Assembly (NCBI RefSeq): GCF_001942465.1
Contig: NZ_MKJY01000562.1
Span: 1-42,414, forward strand
DNA from: Actinomadura sp. CNU-125
GTDB lineage: Bacteria; Actinomycetota; Actinomycetes; Streptosporangiales; Streptosporangiaceae
Direction of reading: 5' to 3'
DNA: 42,414 bases
In this document: piece by piece, positions 7,957-17,529 of the stretch
Layout of the letters: the number at the start of each line of letters is the position of its first letter
How positions within the stretch are numbered: position 1 is the stretch's first letter
Made by a program: the position numbers and the translations under genes
Notes under the pieces: generated by a model
What the model was told of the DNA's origin: nothing
The model's input: the letters and a program-made list of their open reading frames with translations, nothing else
Database searches by the model: none

Positions 7957-8954
7957 GTGGAGACCGCACGGGACGTCCTGACGGCGCTGGCGCGGCGGCA
8001 CGCGTTCGGCGACCTGGAGGCGCTGCTCGGCGAGGGCACGCTCGCCGCCGACGGCCGCACCCGCGAGATCGCCGCGCTGTGCGCGTTCGGGCAGCGCGTC
8101 CTGGACCTGGACGCCGAGGACTTCGGGATGCCCGAGGCCGCCGGGGACGTCCCCCCGGACCTGCTCGACCGCGCGCGCCAGCCGCATGCCGCAGGCGCCC
8201 CGGGAAGCGGCGGCGCGGCGCGCTGGCGAGCCTGCGGCCCGCGTACGCGCTGCTGCTGGAGGTCATCGCGGTCCGCTGGCACCGCCGCGAGATGGCCGCG
8301 CTCGTCGCGGCCGTGCACATCGCGGGCGAGTATCTGGCGATGCTGGCGTGGGAGCCGGTGCTCGGCCACGCGGGCGACCCGGCCCTGCTCGCCGCCGCCG
8401 TCGGCGGCGAGGGCAGCCGGTGGGGCGTGCCGGTCGAACCGGACGCGCCACGCGAATGCGACCACACCCGTCCGGAACGGTCCGCGTGCGAGCGCGCGCT
8501 GCGGGTCGCGACGATGCCGCCGCCGGGCTGGCGCGCCTACCTCGACCGGCAGCACAGCCAGGTCGCGTCCGCGCTCGGCGACTGCGCCGCCCGCTGCCGC
8601 ACGCCCTGCACGGTGATGACCCGGCTGGACGACCGCGTCCGCGCCGACCTCGCCGAACGCTGCGCGCTCGCCACCGACTTCGCCGACGGCGCCCTGGTGA
8701 AACTGCGGCACGCCGCACCCGTCGGGCACGGCTTCGGGGTGCCGTCGCCGGAGGAGGTGCAGTCGGCCTGGGAGCGGGCCCGCCGGTCGCTGTGCCGCCG
8801 CCCGCTCGGCGCCGCCGCGATGGACACCGCCGGGACCGACCCCTACCCGCTGCCCGGCCTGCCCGCGCTGTTCTCCGCGATCGCCGCGACGGAGATCGTC
8901 CCCGACAACCTCCTGCACGACGTGACGACGCGCATCACCGCGACTCTCGGCTGA
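7957..8954 (+). CDS. Conserved hypothetical protein (one frame break)
   Basis: I do not recognise the family. The GTG at 7957 follows GAGAGGAAA. The first frame runs through METARDVLTALARRHAFGDL to about LLDRARQPHA, then a single missing base between about 8,185 and 8,220 moves the continuation to another frame. That frame goes on with ASLRPAYALLLEVIAVRWHR and ends IVPDNLLHDVTTRITATLG at 8954. Joined, it gives about 332 residues. It is mostly helical and alanine-rich, with a cysteine group in the second half (ECDHTRPERSAC, GDCAARCRTPC) that could bind a metal. Its 3' end overlaps the convergent malQ end by 20 bp. The break is probably a sequence error, because coding character continues on both sides. 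Confidence 0.6.
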
Positions 8955-11029
8955 CCCCGCCGAGCGCCGCCCGCACCGGCTCGACCGTCGGCAGCGGACG
9001 GGACGGCAGGTCGTCGAGCAGCACGGGACGCCCCTCGGCGTCGGCCAGCGGGACGCGCCAGTTCGGGTACTCGTCGACCGTGCCCGGCTGGTTCTGGGTG
9101 CGGTGCTCGCCCACGGCGTCGGCGAGCGCGACGCCGACGAGACGGGCGGGCGTGCGGGCGAGGAACGCGTGCAGGGCCGCGACGACCGCCTCGTCGTACT
9201 CGCCGGTGCCGTCGGCCAGCGACCGCAGGACCGTCTCGGGCGGCGCGGACAGCAGCCCCTCGGCGTGCAGGAGGCCGAGCCAGCCCGACAGCCGCCGCCG
9301 GTGGTCGTCCTCCTCGTCCGCGCGGGGACGGGTGAGGAGGCCGAGCCGGTCGCGCAGGCCGATGTGGTCGCCGTGCACGAACCCGGTCGTCGGCGGCATG
9401 TCGTGCGTCCCGACCGTGGCCAGCGACGACTCCCGCCAGCGGCGCGCGCCCTTCGGCCGGCCGAGGTCGTCCTGCTCGAACCACAGCAGCGACGTCCCGA
9501 GGACGCCGTGCGCGGCGAGCGCGTCGCGGACCTCCGGCTCGACGGTGCCGAGGTCCTCGCCGACGACGACCGCGCCCGCGCGGTCGGCCTCCCACGCGAG
9601 GCAGCCGAGCAGCGCGTCCCGGTCGTAGCGGACGTACGTGCCGTCGGCCGGCGAACCGCCCTCGGGCACCCACCACAGCCGCGACACCTGCATCGCGTGG
9701 TCGAGGCGCAGCCCGCCGCCGTGCCGGAACGCCGCCGCCAGCATGTCGCGGAACGGCGCGTACGCGGCCTCGGCGAGGCGGCGCGGGTGCCACGGCGGCT
9801 GCCCCCAGTCCTGGCCGCGCTGGTTGAACTCGTCGGGCGGCGCGCCGACGCTCATGCCGGGCGCGAACAGGTCCCGGTACATCCAGGAGTCGGCGCTGCC
9901 GTGCGCGACGCCGACCGCCAGGTCGTGCACGATGCCGATCGGCATCCCCGCGTCGCGCGCCGCCCGCTGCGCCGCCGCGAGCTGCCCGTCCAGCCGCCAC
10001 TGCAGCCATGCGTGGAAGTCGACGCGGTCGGCAAGCCTGGCCGCCTCGGCGGCGACGGCCGGGCTCGCGGGGTCGCGCAGCCCGGCGGGCCAGCGCCGCC
10101 AGTCGGGCCCGTGCTCCTCGCCGAGCGCCGACCAGGTCGCGAACATGGTGAGCGCGCCGCCCTCGCGGGCCCGGAACTCCGCGAACCCCCGCCGCTCGGC
10201 GTCCCCGCGCGGGAGCCGGTGCAGCGCTTCGAGGGCCCGCAGCTTGGCCGTCCAGGCGGCGCTCCGGTCGATCGGCCGGCCGGCGTCGCGCCGGGCGCAG
10301 CGGCGCGCCGCGCGCGCTCAGCCGTTCCCGGTCGGCGGCGGGCAGCGCGGCGAACTCGGGCAGGTCCTCGACGCGCAGGTACAGCGGCGCGGCGAAGCGG
10401 CGGCTCATCGGCGAGTACGGCGACGGGCCGATCGGCGGGACCGTCTCGGTCGCGTGCAGCGGGTTGATGAGCGTGAACCCGGCGCCGAGGTCGCGGGCGC
10501 TCCAGGCGGCGAGGTCGGCGAGGTCGTGCAGGTCGCCGATCCCCCACGACGCGCTCGACGGCACCGAGTAGAGCTGGACGGTGAAGCCCCACGCGCGTCC
10601 GGGACGGGCGAGCGCGCGCGGGGCGATCAGGAGGGGGACGCTCTCGTGCCGGTCCCCCAGCCGCGCGTGCAGGCGGTACCAGCCGAGGGGCGAGTCCGGC
10701 GGGACGGTCGCGCCGTCGCCGAACGGGCGCTCGGTGCCGTCGGCGAGCTCGACCATCAGCTCGGGACGGCCCGGCGGGCGGGGCGGGGCCTCACCGCGCC
10801 GGGCGACCACGACCGGCGGCAGCAGCCGCGTCCGTTCCCGCTCCCGCTCGCGTTCCAGCTCCTCCAGGACTGCCGCCGGGGACGACACGTCCACGCCGAG
10901 CGCCGCGAGGACGGACCGCAGGGTGCCGGGCGCGACCCCGATCTCCCGCCCCCGCCAGTCGATGTAGCGGGTGGCGACGCCGTACCGCCGCGCCAGCGCG
11001 GCGAGTTCCTCTTCGACCACGCCGTACAC
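8935..11029 (-). CDS. malQ: 4-alpha-glucanotransferase (amylomaltase, GH77), frameshifted
   Basis: GH77 enzyme that disproportionates maltodextrins, transferring glucan chains with release of glucose. The N-terminal half (from GTG at 11029) has the long actinobacterial MalQ N-domain and then the catalytic barrel start AWGFTVQLYSVPSSASWGIGD. After about ERLSARG the frame is lost between about 10,320 and 10,265 (two bases missing or one extra) and resumes at IDRSAAWTAKLRALEALHRL. The second half holds GLRLDHAMQ (nucleophile Asp), VVVGEDLGTVEPEV (acid/base Glu) and VGTHDMPPTTGF (third Asp). Joined length is about 698, normal for the family. It lies just downstream of the amidase on the same strand. 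The break is probably a sequence error; otherwise the enzyme is inactive. Confidence 0.87.
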
Positions 11030-11071
11030 CTGCCCCGTCCGCGCGGGCTCATCCGTCGCGGACCGCCGGTC

Positions 11072-12496
11072 TTACTCCGTCCAGACGGGCGGCTTCCGGG
11101 CGGCCCAGGGGCGGGCCTCCTCCAGTTGCGCGGACAGGGAGATGAGCGTGCCCTCGCCGCCGATCCGTCCCGCGAGCATGACGCCGATGGGCAGCCCCTC
11201 GCCCGTCCAGTGCAGCGGCACGTTCACCGCGGGCTGCCCGGAGATGTTGTACATCGCGCAGAAGGGCGTGAAGCGGGTCTGCCGGGCGAAGTTCTCCTCG
11301 GGGTCCTGATCGTGGAAGTAGCCCACGGGAACCGGAGGCTGAGCCAGGGTCGGGTGGAGGATCGCGTCGTACTCGTCCATGACCTCCAAGACGAGACGGA
11401 ACGCGCCCTGCAACGTCGCCTGCGCGTTGAGCAGCTGCGCAGCGGTCGTCGCCTCGCCGCGCGCCCGCAGGTGACGGGTCAGCGGCTGGAGCAGGTGCTC
11501 GCTCTCCGGCGGGACGGGCGTCGTCGTCGCCATCGCGGCCCACAGCGTCTCGAAGTGCGGCAGCAGCCCGGACGCGTCGACCCGCGGCAGGTCCACGACC
11601 TCGTGCCCCAGCTCCTCCAGCAGCGCCGACGCCTCCTCGAACGCCGCGACGCAGTCGGGATGGACGGTCGCGTCCGGGACCGCGGGCTCCATGCTGCGCG
11701 CGATCCGCAGCCGCCCCGGCGGCCGGTCGGCGAACGACAGGAACGTCCCGTCGGCCGCGGGCGCCCGGTACATGTCCCCGTACATCGGCGCGGACATGAC
11801 GTCCAGCAGCAGCGCGGCGTCCCGGACGCTGCGCGCGATCGGCCCGTTCGTCGACAGGCCGAACAGGTCCGCGTTCGTCGGGCCCTGCGAGATCCGGCCG
11901 CGCGTCGGCTTGATCCCGAACAGGCCGCACGCGCTGGAGGGGATCCGGATCGAGCCGCCGCCGTCGCTGCCCTGCGCCGCGGGCGCCAGCCCGGCCGCGA
12001 CGGCCGCGGCCGCGCCGCCGCTCGACCCGCCCGCCGACCGCGTCAGGTCCCAGGGGGTGCGGGCGGGCGGGGCCACCGGGCCCTCGCTGTAGCACGGCAG
12101 GCCGAACTCGGGCGTCGTCGTCTTGCCGGTCAGCACCGTGCCCGCGTCGCGCAGCAGCCGCACGACCGAGTCGTCGGAGAAGCCGGTGAAGTCGGCGAAC
12201 ACGGCCGAGCCGAACGTCGTCCGGACGCCCTCGACGAGGTTCAGGTCCTTGATCGGGATCGGGACGCCGAGCAGCGGCGGCAGTTCGGCCGGGTCCGCGG
12301 CGTCCAGCACCGCTTTCTCGGCCGCGCGCGCCTGCTCGCGCGCGAGGTCCGCGGTCACCGTCACGAACGCCCCGACGCGCGGGTTCAGCCGTTCGATGCG
12401 GTCGAGGTAGTGGTCGGCGAGTTCGACGGGGGACAGCTCCCGCGCCCGGACGGCCGCGGCCGCCTCGCTGACGCCGAGGTCGTGGGGATGGGTCAC
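11072..12496 (-). CDS. Amidase-signature family amidase
   Basis: A 474-residue member of the amidase signature family, hydrolysing an unidentified amide in the cytosol. The Ser-cisSer-Lys triad is visible: K83 in VPIPIKDLN, cis-Ser S158 in AGGSSGG, and nucleophile S182 in DGGGSIRIPSS, with the expected 24-residue spacing between the serines. The family stretch TRGRIS follows. It lacks the gatCB neighbours expected for GatA and is more like stand-alone 6-aminohexanoate or indoleacetamide-type amidases; the substrate cannot be told. It ends about 40 bp before malQ, and its leader is shared with the divergent NERD gene. Confidence 0.88.
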   Translation of the reverse strand: MTHPHDLGVSEAAAAVRARELSPVELADHYLDRIERLNPRVGAFVTVTADLAREQARAAEKAVLDAADPAELPPLLGVPIPIKDLNLVEGVRTTFGSAVFADFTGFSDDSVVRLLRDAGTVLTGKTTTPEFGLPCYSEGPVAPPARTPWDLTRSAGGSSGGAAAAVAAGLAPAAQGSDGGGSIRIPSSACGLFGIKPTRGRISQGPTNADLFGLSTNGPIARSVRDAALLLDVMSAPMYGDMYRAPAADGTFLSFADRPPGRLRIARSMEPAVPDATVHPDCVAAFEEASALLEELGHEVVDLPRVDASGLLPHFETLWAAMATTTPVPPESEHLLQPLTRHLRARGEATTAAQLLNAQATLQGAFRLVLEVMDEYDAILHPTLAQPPVPVGYFHDQDPEENFARQTRFTPFCAMYNISGQPAVNVPLHWTGEGLPIGVMLAGRIGGEGTLISLSAQLEEARPWAARKPPVWTE

Positions 12497-12617
12497 GGAA
12501 AGGAACCGTAGACGTCCCGGGAGCGGGCATCAATGGGAGAGACCCTCCGGGAAGCGACGCGACCGACGAAGCCACCAAAGCGGGAGGAAGGTGAATTACC
12601 ACCCTACCCAGCGTCCG

Positions 12618-12636
12618 CGTAAGTGAATCACTCACG
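12618..12636. promoter_or_regulatory. Operator-like palindrome between amidase and NERD genes
   Basis: CGTAAGTGA-A-TCACTCACG: arms of nine bases match at eight positions around one central base. It lies in the 215-bp divergent spacer. A TATTAA at 12651-12656 could be a -10 box for the plus strand, which would place the palindrome over the -35 region. The regulator is unknown. Confidence 0.4.
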
Positions 12637-12711
12637 GGCGGGGACAAAACTATTAACCCCAGATGACTAGTTCCACCGCCGCACGACTGATTACTCTGCG
12701 CACGGAGGATC

Positions 12712-13641
12712 ATGCCCCCGATGGGAGAGGAATACGGAGCGTCACTCATGGCGATCACGGAACGGGGCAACGGACAGGAGGCCCGGGCACGTCCCGAGCC
12801 CGGACCCGAAGAGAGGCGTGACCAGCGTGAACCTCCCGTGAGCGACCGGATGGACGACCATCCGGGCGACCACCCGGACGACTTCGCGAGCGAACACGCG
12901 GACGACCGCGACGACGACCGTGCGGGCGACCGCGCCGACGGGATGCAAGCGCTGCTGGGCGATCCCCGCGCCCGCCGCTGGCTGATCCGCGCCGGCGCCG
13001 CCGTCGTCGCCCTCGTCGTCGGCCTGGTTCTGATCGACCTGCGCGCCGGCTTCACCCTCGCCGTCCTGGTGGTCATCGCCGACGTCGTCCGGGTGACCCG
13101 CAAGAGCTCCAGCGTCCCCGCCTGGCAGAAGTCCTCGGCCGCCGAACGCCGCACCGAGAAGCAGCTGAAGGCCCTGGAACGCCGCGGCTACCTCGTGCTG
13201 CACGCGCGCTCGGTGCCGCGCGACGACGACGGCGTCAGCGACGGCCGGATCGACCACCTGGTCATCGGCCCGAGCGGCGTCTACGCGATCGACTCCGAGA
13301 AGTGGGACAAGCGCCTCCCCGTGCGCACCCTGTCCCATCTCAAGCTGTTCCACGGCCCGATCAACAAGAAGGACCGGCTCGACGAGGCGCGCTGGGAGGC
13401 CGAACAGGCCAGCAAGATCCTCGCGGGCCGGGTCGGCTTCGAAGTCCCCGTCCAGCCCTCGGTGGCGATCTACGGTCCGTCCATCCCGTGGAAGGTCATG
13501 CGGGTCCGGGACGTGGACGTCTACGCGGGCAACCGGGCGCGCGCGTACCTGCGCCGCCGGCCGAAGATCCTCACCGACATCGACGTCCAGCGGATCTTCC
13601 AGGCCGCCGACAAGGCCCTGCCGCCCAAATATCCCGTCTGA
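12712..13641 (+). CDS. Membrane-anchored NERD (nuclease-related) domain protein
   Basis: About 309 residues. The first 75 are hydrophilic and rich in Asp, Glu and Arg, with repeats of the DDHPGDHPDD kind. Two membrane segments follow (around AGAAVVALVVGLVLIDL and FTLAVLVVIADVV, about 95-130). The C-terminal 170 residues form a NERD domain: SAAERRTEKQLKALERRGY, RIDHLVIGPSGVYAIDSEKW with the D...E..K nuclease-like core, then ARWEAEQASKIL. NERD domains resemble restriction-endonuclease-fold nucleases, but their role is largely unknown. The start could be 12712, 12721 or 12748: GGAGG at 12704-12708 is only 3 bases from the first ATG and fits the second better. Confidence 0.8.
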   Translation: MPPMGEEYGASLMAITERGNGQEARARPEPGPEERRDQREPPVSDRMDDHPGDHPDDFASEHADDRDDDRAGDRADGMQALLGDPRARRWLIRAGAAVVALVVGLVLIDLRAGFTLAVLVVIADVVRVTRKSSSVPAWQKSSAAERRTEKQLKALERRGYLVLHARSVPRDDDGVSDGRIDHLVIGPSGVYAIDSEKWDKRLPVRTLSHLKLFHGPINKKDRLDEARWEAEQASKILAGRVGFEVPVQPSVAIYGPSIPWKVMRVRDVDVYAGNRARAYLRRRPKILTDIDVQRIFQAADKALPPKYPV

Positions 13642-13948
13642 CCCGCACCGCCGGGAACGCACGCGAAGCGCGGCACCTCGACCGCCCGGGGTGCCGCCCC
13701 CTCTCCGCAGCTCACCGGGCCGGCCGCGCCGTCCCGGGAATTCGCGCGCCCGCCGCGCGTTGGTACCATCGGGAACCTGGAAAGGCCGGCCCGCGCGCGA
13801 CCTCCGCTGAGCCGGCGGCAGCGCCGCGATCCGCCGCTGCGAGCGTCCCGGCACACACCGCGACACCCGGGCGAAGATCGCCCGCCCCGCCGACCCCGGC
13901 GCGGCGCGCACCCGGGCTTCGCGCACGTCACAGGTTGGAGAGGTCACG
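13642..13948 (+). other. Non-coding leader region of ilvD
   Basis: This 307-bp stretch between the NERD gene and ilvD has no credible gene. It contains an 8-bp palindrome TGGTACCA (13761-13768). A weak ECF-like promoter pattern is GGAAT (13737-13741), 17 bases, GTT (13759-13761), close to but not equal to the SigR pattern with 18 bases. AGGTTGGAGAGG just before 13949 holds the ilvD ribosome binding site. I see no T-box or leader peptide. Confidence 0.35.
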
Positions 13949-15802
13949 ATGCCCCCGCTCAGGTCACGCACGGTCACCCACGGCAGGAACATGGCGGGCG
14001 CCCGCGCGCTCATGCGGGCCAGCGGCGTCGAGCGCGAGGACTTCGGCAAGCCGATCGTCGCGGTCGCCAACAGCTTCACGCAGTTCGTGCCCGGCCACGT
14101 CCACCTCGACGAGGTCGGCAAGGTCGTCGCCGGCGCCGTCAAGGAGGCGGGCGGCGTCCCCCGCGAGTTCAACACCATCGCCGTGGACGACGGCATCGCC
14201 ATGGGCCACGGCGGCATGCTGTACTCGCTGCCGTCCCGCGAGCTGATCGCCGACGCCGTCGAGTACATGGTCAACGCGCACTGCGCCGACGCCCTCGTCT
14301 GCGTCTCCAACTGCGACAAGATCACCCCGGGGATGCTGCTGGCCGCGATGCGGCTCAACATCCCGACGGTGTTCGTCTCCGGCGGCCCGATGGAGGCCGG
14401 CAAGCCCGTCGAGGGCGTCATGGACGGCAACAAGCTCGACCTGATCGACCCGATGATCGCCTCCGCCGACGAGTCCGTCGCCGACGACAAGCTCGCCGAG
14501 ATGGAGGAGAGCGCCTGCCCGACCTGCGGGTCCTGCTCCGGCATGTTCACCGCCAACTCGATGAACTGCCTCACCGAGGCGATCGGCCTCGCGCTGCCCG
14601 GCAACGGCACCGTCCTCGCCACCCACACCGCCCGCCGCGACCTCTACGAGCGGGCCGGACGCACCGTCGTCGAGATCGCGAACCGCTACTACGAGGGCGA
14701 CGACGAGTCCGTCCTGCCGCTGAACATCGCGACGTGGGACGCGTTCGAGAACGCGATGGTGCTGGACGTCGCCATGGGCGGCTCCACCAACACGATCCTG
14801 CACCTGCTCGCCGCCGCCACCGAGGCCGGCGTCGACTTCGACCTCGACGCGATCGACGCCGTGTCCCGCCGCGTCCCGTGCATCTGCAAGCTGGCCCCGA
14901 CGCTGGCCACCTACCACGTCGAGGACTGCCACCGCGCGGGCGGCATCCCCGCCCTGCTCGGCGAGCTGCACCGCGGCGGGCTGCTGAACTCCGGCGCGCA
15001 CACGATCCACAGCGCGTCCATCGCCGAGTTCGTCGCCGAGTGGGACGTCCGCTCCCCCGACGTCCGGCCGGAAGCCGTCGAACTGTTCCACGCGGCGCCC
15101 GGCGGGGTCCGCAGCACGTCCGCGTTCAGCCAGAGCAACCGCTGGAAGGAGCTCGACCTCGACCGCGCCGGGGGCTGCATCCGCGACGTGGAGCACGCCT
15201 ACACGGCCGACGGCGGCCTCGCCGTCCTGCGCGGCAACATCGCCCCCGACGGCGCGATCGTCAAGACCGCGGGCGTCGAAGAGGAGCTCTGGACCTTCAC
15301 CGGCCCGGCCGTCGTGTTCGAGAGCCAGGACCAGGCCGCCGAAGGCATCCTCGGCGGCAAGGTGAAGGCCGGCGACGTCGTCGTGATCCGCTACGAGGGC
15401 CCCAGGGGCGGCCCCGGCATGCAGGAGATGCTGTACCCGACGAGCTTCCTCAAGGGCCGCGGGCTCGGCAAGGCGTGCGCGCTGATCACCGACGGACGGT
15501 TCTCCGGCGGAACGTCCGGCCTGTCCATCGGGCACGCGTCCCCCGAGGCCGCGGGCGGCGGGATCATCGCCCTCGTCGAGGACGGCGACCGCGTGGTCAT
15601 CGACATCCCCAACCGCGTCCTCGAACTCGACGTCCCCGAGGACGAGCTGGAGATCCGCCGCGAGAAGCTGCTGGCCGACCTCGGCGGCTACAAGCCCCGC
15701 GACCGGGACCGTCCCGTCACCGCCGCGCTGCGCGCCTACGCCGCCATGGCCACCTCGGCCTCCACCGGCGCCGCCCGCGACGTGAGCCAGCTCGAACGCT
15801 GA
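13949..15802 (+). CDS. ilvD: Dihydroxy-acid dehydratase
   Basis: A 617-residue IlvD/Edd family enzyme that dehydrates 2,3-dihydroxy acids to 2-keto acids in valine, leucine and isoleucine synthesis. The iron-sulfur cluster cysteines are visible: C122 in [10 protein letters not shown] and C190/C193/C196 in [19 protein letters not shown]. The carboxylated-lysine/Mg region [16 protein letters not shown] and the C-terminal motif [16 protein letters not shown] are intact. Length is exactly typical. It stands alone, with no other ilv genes nearby. GGAGAGG lies before the ATG. Confidence 0.97.
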   Translation: MPPLRSRTVTHGRNMAGARALMRASGVEREDFGKPIVAVANSFTQFVPGHVHLDEVGKVVAGAVKEAGGVPREFNTIAVDDGIAMGHGGMLYSLPSRELIADAVEYMVNAHCADALVCVSNCDKITPGMLLAAMRLNIPTVFVSGGPMEAGKPVEGVMDGNKLDLIDPMIASADESVADDKLAEMEESACPTCGSCSGMFTANSMNCLTEAIGLALPGNGTVLATHTARRDLYERAGRTVVEIANRYYEGDDESVLPLNIATWDAFENAMVLDVAMGGSTNTILHLLAAATEAGVDFDLDAIDAVSRRVPCICKLAPTLATYHVEDCHRAGGIPALLGELHRGGLLNSGAHTIHSASIAEFVAEWDVRSPDVRPEAVELFHAAPGGVRSTSAFSQSNRWKELDLDRAGGCIRDVEHAYTADGGLAVLRGNIAPDGAIVKTAGVEEELWTFTGPAVVFESQDQAAEGILGGKVKAGDVVVIRYEGPRGGPGMQEMLYPTSFLKGRGLGKACALITDGRFSGGTSGLSIGHASPEAAGGGIIALVEDGDRVVIDIPNRVLELDVPEDELEIRREKLLADLGGYKPRDRDRPVTAALRAYAAMATSASTGAARDVSQLER

Positions 15803-15808
15803 TCTTGA

Positions 15809-15902
15809 CCTGAGAGGTAATCGACCCGCTTACCCCGCCCGGGGCAGAGTGGATCTCGCCAGGCCGGGCGCCCGAACCGCGGCCCCTGCACCGCCTCTCA
15901 GG
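15809..15902 (+). promoter_or_regulatory. Leader with long-range inverted repeat before the DUF1330 gene
   Basis: CCTGAGAGG (15809-15817) and CCTCTCAGG (15894-15902) are perfectly complementary over nine bases. The second arm ends inside AGGGAG, the likely ribosome binding site of the gene at 15912. A smaller hairpin GGTAA/TTACC (15816-15820, 15830-15834) competes with the end of the first arm. Pairing could hide the RBS; a regulatory role is inference. Confidence 0.3.
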
Positions 15903-15911
15903 GAGATCGCC

Positions 15912-16271
15912 GTGACCGCCTACGCCCTCGCACACCTGCTTCCGCAGCCGCCCCTGCACGATGACGTCTTCGTCTACATCGAGCGCATCCAGGACACGAT
16001 GGACCCGTTCGGCGGCCGCTTCCTCGTGCACGCCACGGACGCCGAGGTGATCGAGGGGCCGTTCGAGGGCGGATACGTCCTCATCGAGTTCCCCGACATG
16101 GAACGCGCCCACGCCTGGTACGAGTCGGACGCCTACCAGGCGATCCTGCCGATGCGCACCGACAACATGCGGGGCACGGCCGTCTTCCTGCAGGGCGTCC
16201 CGCCGGACTACGACGCCGCCGCGACCGGCCGCGCCATGCGCGCCGCACAGGCCGCCGCGCAGGCCGGCTGA
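15912..16271 (+). CDS. DUF1330 domain protein
   Basis: A 119-residue ferredoxin-like-fold protein of the DUF1330 group, whose function is not established. The core runs VYIERIQDTMDPFGGRFLVH, then VIEGPFEGGYVLIEFPDMER and AHAWYESDAYQAILPMRTDN; the W-Y-x-S-x-x-Y-x-x-I pattern is the usual family signature. A longer frame begins at 15849, but I choose the GTG at 15912, six bases after AGGGAG, giving MTAYALAHLLPQPP. It is downstream of ilvD by 109 bp and convergent with the FmdB-like gene. Confidence 0.83.
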   Translation: MTAYALAHLLPQPPLHDDVFVYIERIQDTMDPFGGRFLVHATDAEVIEGPFEGGYVLIEFPDMERAHAWYESDAYQAILPMRTDNMRGTAVFLQGVPPDYDAAATGRAMRAAQAAAQAG

Positions 16272-16278
16272 CCGGCCG

Positions 16279-16497
16279 TCAGGAGCAGCAGCCTCCGCCG
16301 CAGCAGCCGCCCCCGGCGGCGGGCGGGGGCTGCGGAGCGCCGCCGCGGGACGAGCCGGTCACGGCGACCGTCGACAGCAGCTTCACCGTGTCGTCGTGCC
16401 CGTCCGGGCACGGCGCCGGGTCGGACGAGTTGATCATGGGCCGGGAGACCTCGAAGGTCGACCCGCAGGCGCGGCAGCGATAGTCATAGCGTGGCAC
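16279..16497 (-). CDS. FmdB-family zinc-ribbon protein
   Basis: A 72-residue protein starting MPRYDYRCRACGSTFEVSRP, the FmdB/CxxC zinc-ribbon signature: YDYxCxxCG, then a second metal half at CPDGHDD where the usual CxxC has become C-x-x-x-H. The tail is glycine/cysteine rich (GGGCCGGGCCS) and could bind metal on its own. FmdB-like proteins are small putative regulators linked in some bacteria to formamidase/acetamidase genes. An amidase lies 4 kb away, too far to argue for a link. Confidence 0.87.
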   Translation of the reverse strand: MPRYDYRCRACGSTFEVSRPMINSSDPAPCPDGHDDTVKLLSTVAVTGSSRGGAPQPPPAAGGGCCGGGCCS

Positions 16498-16569
16498 GCC
16501 GCCAGGATACGCCAGCCCGCCCGTCCGGTCAGGGCCCGCTCAAACGGAACCGCCCGGGACACCGGGCCC

Positions 16570-16847
16570 AGGCGAGTCGTCGTGGGTGCCCCACACCCCC
16601 GCTCACGCGAGGGCCGCCGGTGAATCGTCGTGGGTCCCCACACCCCGACACGAGCGGGGCCAGCTGACCACCGGCGCGGCGAATCGGCGCGGCACCCCTC
16701 GGCGCTTACACGGGGCCGCCGGTGAGACCGCCGGTCAGGCGAAACATCGCGGGCACCCCGCACCCCCGGCTCACGCGAGGCCGCCGGTGCGGCGAATCGT
16801 CGTGGGGGCGCTCCCATCCCCTGGGCTCTCGCGGGGCCGCGGGTCAG
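16570..16847. repeat. Five degenerate tandem repeats, about 52-60 bp each
   Basis: Units begin near 16571, 16621, 16678, 16739 and 16792. The shared pattern is GGCGAATCGTCGTGGG, a C-rich middle (CCCCACACCCCCG), then CTCACGCGAGGCCGCCGGT. Several units contain a small palindrome such as GTGGGTCCCCAC that could form a hairpin. The array fills the space between the FmdB-like and HNH genes, and its last unit runs into the HNH stop codon. It may act as a terminator cluster; no CRISPR-like spacers are present. Confidence 0.7.
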
Positions 16848-17353
16848 GCTGCGGGTTCGGTCACGTACGGCGCCCATTGGGGGTCGCCGTCGTGGACGAT
16901 GCCGATCAGCCGCCAGTGCGCGCCGCGCGGGACGCCCGGCGTGACCGGGAGCGTCCAGCCCAGTTCGTCCAGGAGGCGGTCGGCTTTGCGGTGGTTGCAC
17001 GTCGTGCAGGACGCGACGCAGTTCTCCCACGAGTGGGGGCCGCCGCGGCTGCGGGGCTGGACGTGGTCGATCGTCTCGGCGCGGCGTCCGCAGTAGACGC
17101 AGCGGAAGTTGTCCCGCCGCATCAGCGCGGCGCGGGTCAGCGGGACGCGGGTGCGGAACGGGATCCGCACGTAGCGGCGGAGACGGATCACGGACGGCAC
17201 CTCGACGGCCATCGTGGCCGAGTGCAGCACCGCGCCGGTCGCGTCGTGGTGGACGATTTCGGCCTTCTCCCGGAGAACGAGACAGACCGCCCGCCGAAGC
17301 GGAAGCGTCGTGAGCGGTTCGTACGTCGCGTTCAGGAGGAGGACCTGCCGCAT
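16844..17353 (-). CDS. HNH endonuclease family protein
   Basis: A 169-residue protein starting MRQVLLLNATYEPLTTLPLR, with the zinc-bound HNH core CVYCGRRAETIDHVQPRSRGG (about 87-107), then ENCVASCTTCNHRKAD. This is the very common actinobacterial stand-alone HNH family, with two CxxC knuckles and the DHV histidine. Its cellular role is not established; it is not beside any phage or restriction genes. The ATG at 17353 is chosen over an upstream extension because GGAGG lies 7 bases before it and the extension has no family character. Confidence 0.9.
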   Translation of the reverse strand: MRQVLLLNATYEPLTTLPLRRAVCLVLREKAEIVHHDATGAVLHSATMAVEVPSVIRLRRYVRIPFRTRVPLTRAALMRRDNFRCVYCGRRAETIDHVQPRSRGGPHSWENCVASCTTCNHRKADRLLDELGWTLPVTPGVPRGAHWRLIGIVHDGDPQWAPYVTEPAA

Positions 17354-17529
17354 CAGACGGCCTCCGTCGCGTTCGGTATCGCCTCGGCGGGCGCGGCTGC
17401 ACGCACGTCCCACCGAGGCCGGAATATCTTCTCCGGCACCTGTGAACCCGCCATGAGGACCTCCTCGGGGCGAAACCGACATCATCAGTGTGGCCTGTGA
17501 GGGGCCCGTTCGCTACCCCAATAATTCCC

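Noticed and set aside
5236..8187. Very long open frame (983 codons) on the minus strand across pepN
   Set aside because: It is a shadow of pepN in high-GC DNA; its product is Arg/Val/Asp/Gly-biased and has no family motif, while pepN carries a full zinc site.
13737..13761. SigR promoter for ilvD
   Set aside because: GGAAT and GTT are 17 rather than 18 bases apart and would be short, common matches; kept only as a weak note.
15809..15902. TPP riboswitch, because of CTGAGA
   Set aside because: The other conserved TPP segments are missing, and a DUF1330 gene is not a thiamine gene.
16570..16847. CRISPR array
   Set aside because: Repeats are degenerate and contiguous, with no unique spacers and no cas genes.
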